Positions 1-8,775 are shown, numbered from the stretch's first letter. The stretch: DNA of 64,000 nt from Knoellia sinensis KCTC 19936 (GCF_000768705.1 NZ_AVPJ01000016.1:1-64000), one strand, 5' to 3'. Program-made: numbers and translations. The notes: a model not told the origin generated them from the letters alone.

Positions 1-43
1 CCCAATCCCCACCACTCCCCGGGGCTCTGTCTGTGGCTGCTGT

Positions 44-1294
44 TTGAGCTGGACAACCAGGCGGTCAAACGGACACATCTTGAAGCACCCCAAGGTCGAT
101 CAAGAGTTGACCGTCGCGATCCTCAGACGGTCCCGTCATGGCAAGAATGCTCGCCCGGACCTGAGTGGCTACGCAGAAGTCCTGACGACGGAGCGTGCCG
201 AGTTCGCCGAGTTGGTCCTTGCACACTGTGATGACAGGGCGCTGGTGAATCTGGCCATCACGACCCATTCCGATTTCTGGTCCCCTGGACACGCCGTGAT
301 GTTGGCCGCGAGGAGTCTCGACTGGCCTCAACGCCTGGCTCGATCTGTGACCGCCACAGTGCACTCCCACATGGGAGCGTCTCTCCCGCCCGACGTCGAT
401 GCGCTCGTGGCAGAGGCAGGCAAGAGCGCCGAGGAGGGCACTCGGGCGAGTGCCGAGCTGGCTGCAGCACTTGAGACGGCGAAGCGTCTGTATCCCATCG
501 AGGGCCAGCTGAGTGACCGCAGTCAGTCCCCCGAGGAACTGGTCAAGGCACTCGCCCAGGCGCCTCACCTGAGGGCGATCGAGGGCCAGCTTCGCGGATG
601 GAGCGGTGACTTGCCTTGGCAGGAGCTCGCGGACGCCGTTGAGGAAGGCCGCCTCGGGAGAGCCGTTCGCAGCTGTCTGGCGACTTGGCCCGGTGCGAGC
701 CCCGGTTTCGTGAGGCACGTTGTGGGGTCCGGGGAAGCGAGTTCTCTCTACGACCGCGTTGACCCGCGCTACTGGCTCGAGTGCTTGCTTGCTGATCCAG
801 TTCAGGAAGGCGATCCTTATCGGTCAGCCCGGGTGGACCTCGCTCAACGTCTGATGCCGGACGAATCGGATGACTTCCGACCCCGGATGCCACACGGGGA
901 GTGGGCGCTCGCGGCCCACCGGTTCCTGAGGAATGGGCTCCTCTGCGGGGCCGACGATCCAGCGGAACGACAAGATCTCCTGAAGGTGGCCAGTAAGTGG
1001 TTTGAGGACGGAGCGATCGAACCCAGCGTGGTGGCAGGGACGTTGCCACTTGCCCTGGCCAGCCAGTTCTGGTTTGCAATAGATCCGGATGCCGACGCCT
1101 GGGCAGTGACCGCACCGTCCGGCGACCCGATCCCTGCCGCCTTCGGGCGGTGGGTCGAAGCCAAACTTCGCGAACCTGAGCGCGAGTTCTCCGAAGGCGT
1201 CATCGCTTCCACCCTCGAGGCGCTGCACAGTTGGGAGGATTCCTTCCCGGATCTCATCGGGTCCGCCGAAGAACTCCAAGATCAGGAGAGCTGA
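44..1294 (+). CDS. Hypothetical protein, possibly truncated at the left edge
   Basis: The function is not recognised. The frame is open from base 2; TTG at 44 is the first plausible start, so the true start may lie outside the window. The product (about 416 aa) is soluble, acidic and apparently all-helical, with no signal peptide or membrane segment. A short internal echo (IEGQL near residues 152 and 180) hints at helical repeats. It ends 26 bp before a truncated LysR gene on the opposite strand. Composition and codon use look native, so it is probably a real gene. Confidence 0.6.
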   Translation: MSWTTRRSNGHILKHPKVDQELTVAILRRSRHGKNARPDLSGYAEVLTTERAEFAELVLAHCDDRALVNLAITTHSDFWSPGHAVMLAARSLDWPQRLARSVTATVHSHMGASLPPDVDALVAEAGKSAEEGTRASAELAAALETAKRLYPIEGQLSDRSQSPEELVKALAQAPHLRAIEGQLRGWSGDLPWQELADAVEEGRLGRAVRSCLATWPGASPGFVRHVVGSGEASSLYDRVDPRYWLECLLADPVQEGDPYRSARVDLAQRLMPDESDDFRPRMPHGEWALAAHRFLRNGLLCGADDPAERQDLLKVASKWFEDGAIEPSVVAGTLPLALASQFWFAIDPDADAWAVTAPSGDPIPAAFGRWVEAKLREPEREFSEGVIASTLEALHSWEDSFPDLIGSAEELQDQES

Positions 1295-1320
1295 GGCTCC
1301 AGCGCAGTAGGTGGCTGGAC

Positions 1321-1952
1321 TCAGGGCACAGCGACAGCGCGGGGGCCGAGTTCTTCGGCGACGCGGACGAACGCGTTCACGTGCGGCGGCGGTGCGACCG
1401 TGTCGGGCAGTGCCAGTGCCCACTCCGTCACGGGCGCGTCCTCGATCGGGATGAGCACGACCCCCGGGAAGGTGTAGTACTTCAGCACGTGCTCGTTCAC
1501 GGGGCTTACCGCGCGTCCCGCCGCCACCAGAGCCAGCAACTCGTGAAACGTCCGCGCCTGCGGCCCGCGGTGAATCATCCGACCATCTGGGGTGCGCTTC
1601 GGGCAGATCGCGTGAAGCCACTCCTGCGGCATCAGCGGCCCCCCATCGGGCACGGTGCGACCGGCCAGGCCCTCCAGCGACACCCGCGAGCGACCCGCCA
1701 ACTCGGAGTCCGCCGGCACAGCCAGCAGCCGCCCCTCCGTCAGCACGGTCGGCCCCGACCGCAGACCCGGACTCGGCACCGGACGCCACATCACCTGGAG
1801 GTCCACTGCCCCTGACGTCGCGAGCCCCAACGGGTCACTGAAGTGGAACTCGGTGAACTCGACATCGCACTCAGGGTGCCGCTCCACGAACGCGTCGACG
1901 AGCCACGTCAGCTCCGGCGGCACCGCCGCCATCGCGCTGATCCGGACCCTCC
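1321..1952 (-). pseudogene. 5'-truncated LysR-family regulator (partial duplicate)
   Basis: This encodes only the effector-binding half of a LysR regulator and is almost identical to the C-terminal 200 residues of the intact LysR gene at 2474-3388. Similarity begins just before the stop codon (CAGGGCACAGCG at about 1322 and 2475) and breaks off near 1952, after VRISAMAAVP. The winged helix and any start codon in context are missing. It is best read as a remnant of a tandem duplication. Differences between the copies are mostly single substitutions that keep the frame open, so the event is fairly recent or gene conversion has occurred. Confidence 0.8.
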
Positions 1953-1991
1953 GGCACCCTGAGCGGCGCCATAGAGGACGTACTCATGCTC

Positions 1992-2040
1992 CGCGTTAAG
2001 ACGTTGACCATTCGCGTTATGAGCGCGTTATTGCGCGTTA
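1992..2040 (+). promoter_or_regulatory. Four phased CGCGTTA repeats before a broken regulator gene
   Basis: CGCGTTA occurs at 1992, 2013, 2024 and 2034, i.e. steps of 21, 11 and 10 bp, close to whole helical turns on one face of the DNA. The last copy touches the ATG at 2040 of the AlbA_2-type pseudogene. Multiple in-phase heptamers abutting a start codon are what an autoregulatory operator looks like. The role is inferred; the array itself is plain. Confidence 0.55.
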
Positions 2041-2360
2041 TGGAGACATGGGATCTGCGAGGGCTGATTGCGGGCGGGGAGACGTTCACTGTCGAGTCAA
2101 ACGAGCAGCGAAGGTGCCCTGCACGACACCGATATCGTCCACGCGGTCATGTGCCTCGCCTATGGGGAGGTGGTCATCTCCTCCTGGGGGTCGAGGACGA
2201 CGGGACCGTGAGCGGTGTCCATCCTCGCCACGGCACCCGCACTGATCCCGCCCGCCTGCAAGCGCTCATCGTCAACAAGATGATCGGGAGTCGACGCACT
2301 GCACGCTACGTCGCCGGGTCCGGAGCAGCCCAGGTCGAATCGCGCGATCGTCCTTGACGC
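2040..2360 (+). pseudogene. Frameshifted AlbA_2 (Schlafen-type) DNA-binding domain protein
   Basis: Three pieces of one AlbA_2-like domain lie in three successive frames: DLRGLIAGGETFTVE from the ATG at 2040, then HDTDIVHAVMCLAYGE around 2130-2170 in another frame, then GGHLLLGVEDDGTVSGVH from about 2170. In order they match the start of RecG-like/AlbA_2 transcriptional regulators, which are normally 400-600 aa; everything after about 100 residues is missing. At least two indels and a 3' deletion are needed. The gene lies between the LysR fragment and the intact LysR gene, so the duplication and this decay are probably linked. Confidence 0.7.
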
Positions 2361-2406
2361 CCTCGGACCCGAATGATGTCGGCGACGACGTGGCATCGCG
2401 ACGCGC

Positions 2407-2446
2407 AACTTGCATCGCCTGGCGGAGCAAAAGACACTCCCTCAGC
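2407..2446 (+). repeat. Degenerate copy of the GCAAAGACACTCCC dispersed repeat
   Basis: ACTTGCATCG followed by GGAGCAAAAGACACTCCCTC is a diverged copy of the repeat found at 4464, 8776 and 14125, all in the same orientation. It keeps the inverted GGAG/CTCC halves. It lies in the debris between the AlbA_2 pseudogene and the end of the LysR gene. Confidence 0.6.
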
Positions 2447-2473
2447 CGTCCCCTTCGAGGTGAGCCCGCGGAT

Positions 2474-3388
2474 TCAGGGCACAGCGACAGCGCGGGGGCC
2501 GAGGTCTTCGGCGACGCGCACGAACGCGCTCACGTGCGGCGGCGGCGCCACCGAGTCGGGCAGCGCCAGCGCCCACTCCATCACCCGCGCATCCTCGATC
2601 GGGATGAGCACGACCCCCGGGAACGTGTAGTACTTCGTCACGTGCTCGTTCACCGGGCTTACCGCGCGTCCGGCCGCGATCAGCGCCAACAGTTCATGGA
2701 ACGTGCGCGCCTGCGGACCGCGGTGAATCATCCGACCACCCGGGGTCCGCGCCGGACAGATCGCGTGGAGCCACTCCTGCGGCATCAGCGGCCCCCCATC
2801 GGGCACGGTACGACCGGCCAGGTCCTCCATCGACACCCGCGAGCGACCGGCCAACTCGGAGTCCGCCGGCACCGCCAGCAGCCGCCCCTCCGTCAGCACC
2901 GTCGGCCCCGACCGCAGACCCGGACTCGGCACCGGACGCCACATCACCTGCAGGTCCACGGCCCCTGACGCCGCGAGCCCCAACGGGTCGCTGAAGTGGA
3001 ACTCGGTGAACTCGACATCGCACTCCGGGTGCCGCTCCACGAACGCGTCAACGAGCCACGTCAGCTCCGACGGCACCGCCGCCATCGCGCCGATCCGCAC
3101 CGTCCCCGCGACGCGCTCCCCCTCACCGCCGCTCTGAACCGCACCTGCCGCCAACGCATTTCGCAGTTGTGTGTATGCCGGGTGCAACTCCTCCCGCATC
3201 TTCCGTCCCAGCGGCGTGAGTGAGACCGTGCGCGACGTCCGCTCGAAGAGCGCGCCTCCGAGGGCGCGTTCCTGGCGACTGATCGACTGACTCACCCGGG
3301 CCTGCGACAGGTGCAGACGAGTCGCCGTACGGCCGAAATGCAGCTCGTCGGCCAGAGTCAGGAAGATCTCGATGTCGCGCAGTTCCAC
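2474..3388 (-). CDS. LysR-family transcriptional regulator
   Basis: The product (304 aa) has an N-terminal winged helix (ELRDIEIFLTLADELHFGRT and LSQARVSQSISRQERALG, residues 1-60) and a C-terminal periplasmic-binding-like effector domain. GTG at 3388 is chosen because GGGGGAGCC lies just upstream and the LysR fold starts there; an ATG at 3439 would add 17 poorly conserved residues. It is transcribed away from the acetyltransferase gene at 3541, the usual LysR arrangement, so that gene is the likeliest target. The ligand is unknown. Confidence 0.9.
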   Translation of the reverse strand: MELRDIEIFLTLADELHFGRTATRLHLSQARVSQSISRQERALGGALFERTSRTVSLTPLGRKMREELHPAYTQLRNALAAGAVQSGGEGERVAGTVRIGAMAAVPSELTWLVDAFVERHPECDVEFTEFHFSDPLGLAASGAVDLQVMWRPVPSPGLRSGPTVLTEGRLLAVPADSELAGRSRVSMEDLAGRTVPDGGPLMPQEWLHAICPARTPGGRMIHRGPQARTFHELLALIAAGRAVSPVNEHVTKYYTFPGVVLIPIEDARVMEWALALPDSVAPPPHVSAFVRVAEDLGPRAVAVP

Positions 3389-3540
3389 GGCTCCCCCTTC
3401 GTCGCTGTGTCGTCGCTCGTGTCGTCGTGCAGTCGTCAATCACTCTGGCTAATGCCAGTCATGCGGAAGTGGCCGTTGATCAGATCCACAGGCTAGATGA
3501 GGCTCGAGGCAACCCGATTCACTGCCTGAAGGACACCACT

Positions 3541-4218
3541 GTGCCCGCGCCCGACCACACCGTGCCAGTTCCCACTCTGCCCGACCCCACCACCGTTCAC
3601 CCACTTCCGGCCCACGACCGCGTCGTCTTCCTCGCCCCACTGATCACCTCGCCGCAGATCGAGGTCGGCGACTACACGTACTACGACGACCCCATCGGCG
3701 CCGTGCGCTTCGAGTGCCAGAACGTTCTCTACGCCTACGGTCCCGAACGCCTCGTCATCGGCCGCTATTGCGCCATCGCCAGTGGCACCCGCTTCCTCAT
3801 GGCCGGCGCGGAGCACCCGACCATGGGCGTCTCGACGTACCCGTTCACGATGTTCGGCGGTCGCTGGGCCGAGCAGACCCTCGACCTCGTGACCTCCATG
3901 CCGAGCCGCGGCGACACCGTTGTCGGCAACGACGTCTGGTTCGGGCACAACGTCACCGTCATGCCGGGGGTCACGATCGGCGATGGCGCGATCATCGCGG
4001 CGGGAGCCGTCGTCGCAGGCGACGTGCCGGCATACACGGTCGTGGGTGGGAATCCGGCCCGAACGATTCGGCGACGCTACGACGACCAAGAAGTCGAGCT
4101 TCTCCTCGCAGCCGCGTGGTGGAACTGGCCCATCGAACTCGTCACCAAACACACGCGCACGATCATGGCCGGCACCCCCGCCGAGATCGCGGACATCGCC
4201 CGAATCGCGGTGCTCTGA
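3541..4218 (+). CDS. Vat/CatB-type xenobiotic O-acetyltransferase
   Basis: This 225-aa left-handed beta-helix acetyltransferase is of the xenobiotic (XAT) class, which acetylates streptogramin A, chloramphenicol and related hydroxyl substrates using acetyl-CoA. GAEHPTMGVSTYPF carries the catalytic His of the family, and hexapeptide turns such as VVGNDVWFG, VTVMPGVTIGDGAIIAAGAVV and VVGGNPARTIRRRY follow. GTG at 3541 is preferred because GAAGGA precedes it; upstream codons look noncoding. Its TGA overlaps the ATG of a WhiB gene (TGATG), and a LysR gene is divergent. Antibiotic modification is inferred from family; the real substrate is unknown. Confidence 0.85.
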   Translation: MPAPDHTVPVPTLPDPTTVHPLPAHDRVVFLAPLITSPQIEVGDYTYYDDPIGAVRFECQNVLYAYGPERLVIGRYCAIASGTRFLMAGAEHPTMGVSTYPFTMFGGRWAEQTLDLVTSMPSRGDTVVGNDVWFGHNVTVMPGVTIGDGAIIAAGAVVAGDVPAYTVVGGNPARTIRRRYDDQEVELLLAAAWWNWPIELVTKHTRTIMAGTPAEIADIARIAVL

Positions 4219-4454
4219 TGCAGCTCCCCTGCCAGGCGCATCCGGAGGACCTGTGGTTCGCCGAGGAACCCGACGACATCGAGCGCGCCCAGGCTCTCTG
4301 CCACTCCTGCCCCCTCCGGCGGGAGTGCCTCACGGACGCGCTCGACCGCCGCGAACCCGTGGGTGTCTGGGGTGGCGAGATCCTCCACAAGGGCGCGATC
4401 GTCCCGCGCAAACCACGCGCTGGCCGCCCCCGCAAGCACCCCGCCGCCGCCTGA
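4218..4454 (+). CDS. WhiB-family regulator, WhiB7-like (copy 1)
   Basis: The 78-aa product has the four WhiB cysteines (C5, C32, C35, C41) that hold a 4Fe-4S cluster, the GVWGG turn, and a basic tail RKPRAGRPRKHP resembling the AT-hook of WhiB7. WhiB7 proteins bind sigma-A and AT-rich promoter DNA to switch on intrinsic antibiotic resistance. The ATG overlaps the stop of the acetyltransferase gene, so the two are co-translated. A close paralogue lies at 9215. Regulation of the linked resistance-type gene is inference. Confidence 0.88.
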   Translation: MQLPCQAHPEDLWFAEEPDDIERAQALCHSCPLRRECLTDALDRREPVGVWGGEILHKGAIVPRKPRAGRPRKHPAAA

Positions 4455-4463
4455 CGCGACGCC

Positions 4464-4502
4464 CGGCTTGCGTCACCGTGTGGAGCAAAGACACTCCCTG
4501 AG
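4464..4502 (+). repeat. Dispersed GCTTGCGTCAC/GCAAAGACACTCC repeat, copy 2
   Basis: The 39-bp unit reads CGGCTTGCGTCACCGTGTGG then AGCAAAGACACTCCCTGAG. It follows the stop of a WhiB gene by 10 bp. Its 3' half can fold as GGAG-CAAAGACA-CTCC. Close copies at 8776 and 14125 share position (after a plus-strand gene) and orientation, suggesting a terminator-like or mobile intergenic unit. Confidence 0.75.
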
Positions 4503-4543
4503 CGGACACCGCAGGGTTCCAGACCCAGAGGTCCGCCGCCAAC

Positions 4544-5140
4544 TCACGCGTCGCGCGGCACCCGACCCATCACATAGAACTCCGCATTGGGCATGAGCCC
4601 GCTCCAGTGGACGAGGCGGTTGCTCATCGCGAAGAACGCCGTGATGGCGCCGACATCCTGGACGTCCTCCTCCGAGAGGCCGTGGGAGCGCAACAGGTCG
4701 AGGTCGGCATCGACGATCTCGACCGGGCGCACGGCGAGCTTCACCGCGACCGAGATGATGGCGCGCTGCCGCTCGTCGAGGTCCGCCTTGCGCCAGTCCG
4801 TGGCGAGTTGGTCACTGATGTAGGGGTTCTTGGAGCGGATGCGGGCGATGGCTCCATGCGCGACCACGCAATAGAGACAACCGTTTTCAGCACTTGTCGC
4901 GACGACGATCATCTCGCGCTCGGCCTTGGACAGGCCGGGTGTCTCCCGGTCCATGAGGGAGTCGTGGAAGTCGAAGAACGCCCGCATCTCGTCCGGGCGC
5001 TGGGCGATGCCGAGGAAGACGTTGGGGATGAACCCGGACTTCTCACTCACGGCCGCGATGCGGTCCTGGAGGTCCCGCGGCAGGTCCTCGACGTCGACCA
5101 CGGGGAAGCGCTTCATGATGCTGGGGTCCAGCCTGGTCAT
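4544..5140 (-). CDS. AhpD-like peroxidase-related protein (CMD family)
   Basis: This 198-aa alkylhydroperoxidase/carboxymuconolactone decarboxylase family protein carries NGCLYCVVAHG, with the CxxC-xxx-H redox motif at about residues 86-93, and an all-helical fold. Members reduce organic peroxides or act in thiol redox relay. Its ATG (5138-5140) overlaps the stop of the upstream kinase-like gene (ATGA), so the two form an operon. No dedicated AhpC partner is in the window. Confidence 0.85.
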   Translation of the reverse strand: MTRLDPSIMKRFPVVDVEDLPRDLQDRIAAVSEKSGFIPNVFLGIAQRPDEMRAFFDFHDSLMDRETPGLSKAEREMIVVATSAENGCLYCVVAHGAIARIRSKNPYISDQLATDWRKADLDERQRAIISVAVKLAVRPVEIVDADLDLLRSHGLSEEDVQDVGAITAFFAMSNRLVHWSGLMPNAEFYVMGRVPRDA

Positions 5141-5940
5141 TCGGGTCTCCTTGCCGCGGCGGCTTCGAAAGCGTGCTCATAGGTCACCACATCGGGCTCG
5201 AGGTCGCTGAGCAACCGGAAGATCCCCGCCCGCAGCATCGCCTGCCGCGCCGCCCCCACCGACCAGTCGCCCATCACCGCCACCCGCGCGCGCCCCGTGA
5301 CGACGGCGTCGAGGACGCACACCGCCTCGGCCCACAGCGTGGGTCGCCAATAGGGCGCAAAGTCGATCACGAACGGCACCCCCTCACCATCGAGGAGCAC
5401 GTTCCCGAAGAGGCCACCGTGGACGAGTTGGTCCGGTCCGAGGTCGGTCCCGTCCCGCTCCGCCGACAGTCGCGCGACAAGCGCCTCCACCTCCGTCGGT
5501 ATGCCGTCCGCCCGCCTCTCGTCGAACGCGACCCGTTCCGCTCGTGCCCACCGGTCGTCACGATCCCGTATGCCGTCCGGCTCGCTTCCGACCTTGGCCG
5601 CCAGTCGCGCGTGGAGCAGCCGACCGGTGGCGAGCACGACGTCGAGCTCTTGGCACGGACGGGTGTCGGGTTCGAATCGTGTTGCGCCCCAACCCTGTTC
5701 GACCCAGTGCAACTCACGGGTAGGGATCGGCATGGCCAGTCGCAGCGACCGCGGGCGCTCGTGATCGAGGTCGGCCGAAAGCCGAGCGATGATCGGGTTG
5801 AGCCAGACAGCCACCCGGGGATCCCGCCCCGGTGACAACACGAGGTCGCCGGCCAGCGCTGAGTGCCCCTGGCCCCCGGCCAGGGGCGCCGAGTCCGCGG
5901 GCACGGCATACAGGTCAAGGACCTCGGGCGGTGGACGCAC
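5137..5940 (-). CDS. TIGR02569-like phosphotransferase homologue with degenerate catalytic loop
   Basis: This 267-aa protein resembles the actinobacterial TIGR02569 group, related to aminoglycoside/choline kinases: RPPPEVLDLYAV at the start, GGQGHSALAGDLVLSP as glycine-rich loop, HGGLFGNVLLDGEG as catalytic loop and FVIDFAPYWRP as the metal-binding segment. The expected catalytic Asp (HGDL in relatives) is Gly here, so activity is doubtful. GTG at 5940 is chosen because related proteins start close to PPPEVL; the frame is open to 6069. It is translationally coupled to the AhpD-like gene. Confidence 0.7.
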   Translation of the reverse strand: MRPPPEVLDLYAVPADSAPLAGGQGHSALAGDLVLSPGRDPRVAVWLNPIIARLSADLDHERPRSLRLAMPIPTRELHWVEQGWGATRFEPDTRPCQELDVVLATGRLLHARLAAKVGSEPDGIRDRDDRWARAERVAFDERRADGIPTEVEALVARLSAERDGTDLGPDQLVHGGLFGNVLLDGEGVPFVIDFAPYWRPTLWAEAVCVLDAVVTGRARVAVMGDWSVGAARQAMLRAGIFRLLSDLEPDVVTYEHAFEAAAARRPE

Positions 5941-6144
5941 GATCGCAACGCTGCCACAACGAGACCTGGCCGGGGACGCGTCGGCGGCAGGCCACATCAG
6001 AAGGTCGCTGATTGTCCCGAAGGCATTGTGCCCGGCTTCTTGGCGGTGCCAGAGTGACGGGGAGTGCAACAGTCCGGACCTCTCGTGGGCCGCCGGGGTC
6101 CTAGAGCGCTCGCCTCTGTGCGGCCCGTTCAGAGGTGGAAAATC

Positions 6145-7170
6145 ATGTCCAAGAGGCGTGTGCTGACCGCGACACTCGCGGCAGGGCTGGTGCTGTCAAT
6201 GGGGAGCGCGGCGCTGGCCGCACCCGCGACGCGAGTGCTGAAGCAGTTCAAGGTGCCGACGGCGAACAGTCTGCCTCGCGCCATCACCAACGGATCCGAC
6301 GGCAACCGGTGGTTCACCGAGAGCGACAACAACGTCAACTTCGCGAAGATCGCGCGCATCACTCCGTCCGGTGCGATCACCGAGTTCGATGTGACCGCGG
6401 CCGACGGGTGCAACTCGTGCGGCATCAGCGACATCGCCCATGGCCCGGGCAACATTCTCTACATCACCGCCAACGGCGGGGACCTGATCCGGTTCAACGT
6501 GTCGACTCTTGCCTTCGAGCCGCCGGTGCCGATTGCGACAGCTGAGCGCTCGGCCAGTTCGGTCGACAGCGTGGCCGTGAGCGGCAGCGACGTGTGGATC
6601 AGCGACTTCAACGCAGACGTGGTCTGGCGCTACAACCTCTCGACCCAGCAGTTCACCACGATCGACGTGATCGACCCGGCCGACATCGCCGTGGACGGGG
6701 CCGGCGACGCCTGGTTCGCGCAGTCCCAGCACAACCCGGATGGCACCAGCAACATCGGCCGCATCGACGAGGGCACGGGCGCGGTCACGGACACCTTCGT
6801 TGTCAATGCCGCGGCGGTTGACCTCACCGTCTCACCGGTCGACGGGAGGGTCTGGTTCTCCGCCCGATTCCCGAACTTCCTCACCTCAGCAGAGGCGGGA
6901 GTCGGCTACGTCGACCCGGCCGACAGCACCAGCGACTTCTTCCCGCTGCCCACCAATGGCCCCGCCAACATCGCCGCCGGCGCCGACGGCAGCATCTGGT
7001 TCACGCAAACGCTCAAGGGCAACGCCGCCAGCATCACCAACGCCGGCGTCATCAGCGAGTTCAAGGCCGTCAAGGGCAGTGGGCCAGAGGGCATCGTCGT
7101 GGCACCCAACGGCGACCCTTGGTACACGATGCTGGACGCCAACAAGATCGCTGCGCTCGTGACAAAGTAG
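6145..7170 (+). CDS. Secreted Vgb-like beta-propeller protein
   Basis: The 341-aa product has a Sec signal peptide (MSKRRVLTATLAAGLVLSMG, cleavage after the AxA near residue 26) followed by about seven blades with repeated NRWFTES, GDAWFAQSQ, GRVWFSA and GSIWFTQT motifs. This is the streptogramin lyase (virginiamycin B lyase) propeller fold, but many secreted relatives have no known enzyme activity. A purine-rich AGAGGTGGAAA precedes the ATG. It is monocistronic and export is clear; the substrate is unknown. Confidence 0.8.
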   Translation: MSKRRVLTATLAAGLVLSMGSAALAAPATRVLKQFKVPTANSLPRAITNGSDGNRWFTESDNNVNFAKIARITPSGAITEFDVTAADGCNSCGISDIAHGPGNILYITANGGDLIRFNVSTLAFEPPVPIATAERSASSVDSVAVSGSDVWISDFNADVVWRYNLSTQQFTTIDVIDPADIAVDGAGDAWFAQSQHNPDGTSNIGRIDEGTGAVTDTFVVNAAAVDLTVSPVDGRVWFSARFPNFLTSAEAGVGYVDPADSTSDFFPLPTNGPANIAAGADGSIWFTQTLKGNAASITNAGVISEFKAVKGSGPEGIVVAPNGDPWYTMLDANKIAALVTK

Positions 7171-7267
7171 GCCGCGGGGCCGCCAGAAGGTCACCGCTGC
7201 ATCGAGGCCGGGGGACGGCTCGTCGCCCGTCGCGGCGCCTCCAACGAATCGTGGAACAGTGAGCGTC

Positions 7268-8698
7268 ATGTCCTCGACCTCAGCGCCGGGTGGCTCCGGT
7301 GACCACGACCTCCTTCTGACCCACGCTGCTCGCTGGGCCGAGTCGAAGAAGCGGCCACTCGACCTCGCCCTGCTGGAGACGGTGCTCGACCTGGTCACGA
7401 AGTACGACGAGCGGTCGGCGCAGGCCTGGCCCCCGGGATCCGCGCGCAACCTCGTGCTGCATCGGTGGCCAGCCAATGGTCCCACCGCACTCCCCGACCG
7501 CGACGCCCTACGCGACAGCCTCGACACGTACTGGCGGTTCCTGCGCGCGACCGGCCGCATGACGTCGGGCTCGGCGGCACCGGCCGACCTCGTCAAGGAG
7601 CTGCGTCGGGCCCTGCCCGCGATGGCGGAGGCCACCGGCGACCGTTCCAACTGGTCGCAGGGGCGTGTCCTCCAGGACTTCGGGTCCTCGATCGGCATCG
7701 AGCTCGACGGAGTCGCCACGATGGAGGAGATGCAGGCCCGCCTCGACCGGATCATGGCCGCATGGAACGCGCTGCCGACCGAGGAGCGCATCCGGCTCAT
7801 GCCCGATCCCTCCCCGAGGTCGGCGATGGGTGTGCGTGCCACAGAGGTGGCGAGCCAGATGCTTGGGGGCGGCGCCCCTGCGGCCGGCGAGCACGTCGGT
7901 GAACCTGACCCCGACGATATGGCGAGCGTCTATCCGCACTATCGACGCGGCATACCGAGTGTTGCAGTGCGGCAGGCCGCCGAGTCCGGCTTCGCCCGCA
8001 AGCTCTCGGCGCTCCTCGACTGGCTCGGTGACGGCAAGGCGGTGACGAGCACCGGAGTCCTCAAGCCGGCGCTCGCGCAGGAGGCATTCGCAGCACTGGA
8101 CCTCGCGACGTGGGAGCGGCGCTACGAGGCGCTCGCGGATCCACACGGCGCCTGGGCAGCGGCGAAGCTGACTCCCGAGGCCAAGGATCACGATGCCCGG
8201 GCGCGCGCGTCGTCGATCCGGCGTGCCGGCGAGAATCTTGCACTCGACCGGTTGTGGTGGGTGGGGCAGGCCACCGAGGTGATCCGGGTGACGTCGACCC
8301 GAGCACTCCGGGCGGAGGCTGTGTCAGGTGATCCGCTGATCGGCGCCATCACACAGGTCGTGTCGCTGCTGGAACGCGTCGAGCACAACCCCACCGACAT
8401 GCTGGCTCACATCCTGCTGCGCGCCATGGTGTCGCCCGACGGGGAGATCGATCTCGAGGACGTGCGCGAGGACGAATGGGAGACAGGTGGATTCGCCGAT
8501 CGATATGGCGAGGTTCACGAGTTCATCGACGTGTGGCGGGACATCTCGGACGGCAGGATTGGACGATGTGTGGCGCTCTTCGACGACATGGCGCTCTGGA
8601 CGCGACAGGGTGATGACCTCACGATCACCGACTTCGGACGCGAGGCGGCCGTGGTCGTCATGAGCTTGGCCGATCAGCTGGACGACGAACGCGACTGA
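7268..8698 (+). CDS. Hypothetical protein, about 476 aa
   Basis: I recognise no family. The start may be ATG at 7268 or the in-frame GTG at 7259. The product is soluble and helix-rich; residues 20-110 contain ALLETVLDLVTKY and RDSLDTYWRFLRATGRM, and the C-terminal 60 residues are winged-helix-like (LTITDFGREAAVVVMSLADQ), reminiscent of actinobacterial proteins with a terminal HTH-like segment. There is no signal or membrane segment. It stands alone between a secreted propeller gene and the whiB7 leader region. Confidence 0.7.
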   Translation: MSSTSAPGGSGDHDLLLTHAARWAESKKRPLDLALLETVLDLVTKYDERSAQAWPPGSARNLVLHRWPANGPTALPDRDALRDSLDTYWRFLRATGRMTSGSAAPADLVKELRRALPAMAEATGDRSNWSQGRVLQDFGSSIGIELDGVATMEEMQARLDRIMAAWNALPTEERIRLMPDPSPRSAMGVRATEVASQMLGGGAPAAGEHVGEPDPDDMASVYPHYRRGIPSVAVRQAAESGFARKLSALLDWLGDGKAVTSTGVLKPALAQEAFAALDLATWERRYEALADPHGAWAAAKLTPEAKDHDARARASSIRRAGENLALDRLWWVGQATEVIRVTSTRALRAEAVSGDPLIGAITQVVSLLERVEHNPTDMLAHILLRAMVSPDGEIDLEDVREDEWETGGFADRYGEVHEFIDVWRDISDGRIGRCVALFDDMALWTRQGDDLTITDFGREAAVVVMSLADQLDDERD

Positions 8699-8775
8699 CC
8701 GCCGGAACGATCGAAGGCGACCCGAACCTCACCGACTAGCAGGTACGGACCTCGATCCAAGGGGTCGCTGCGATC

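Noticed and set aside
1321-3388. Insertion sequence or composite transposon
   Set aside because: No transposase, terminal inverted repeats or target-site duplication could be seen; only a partial gene duplication is supported.
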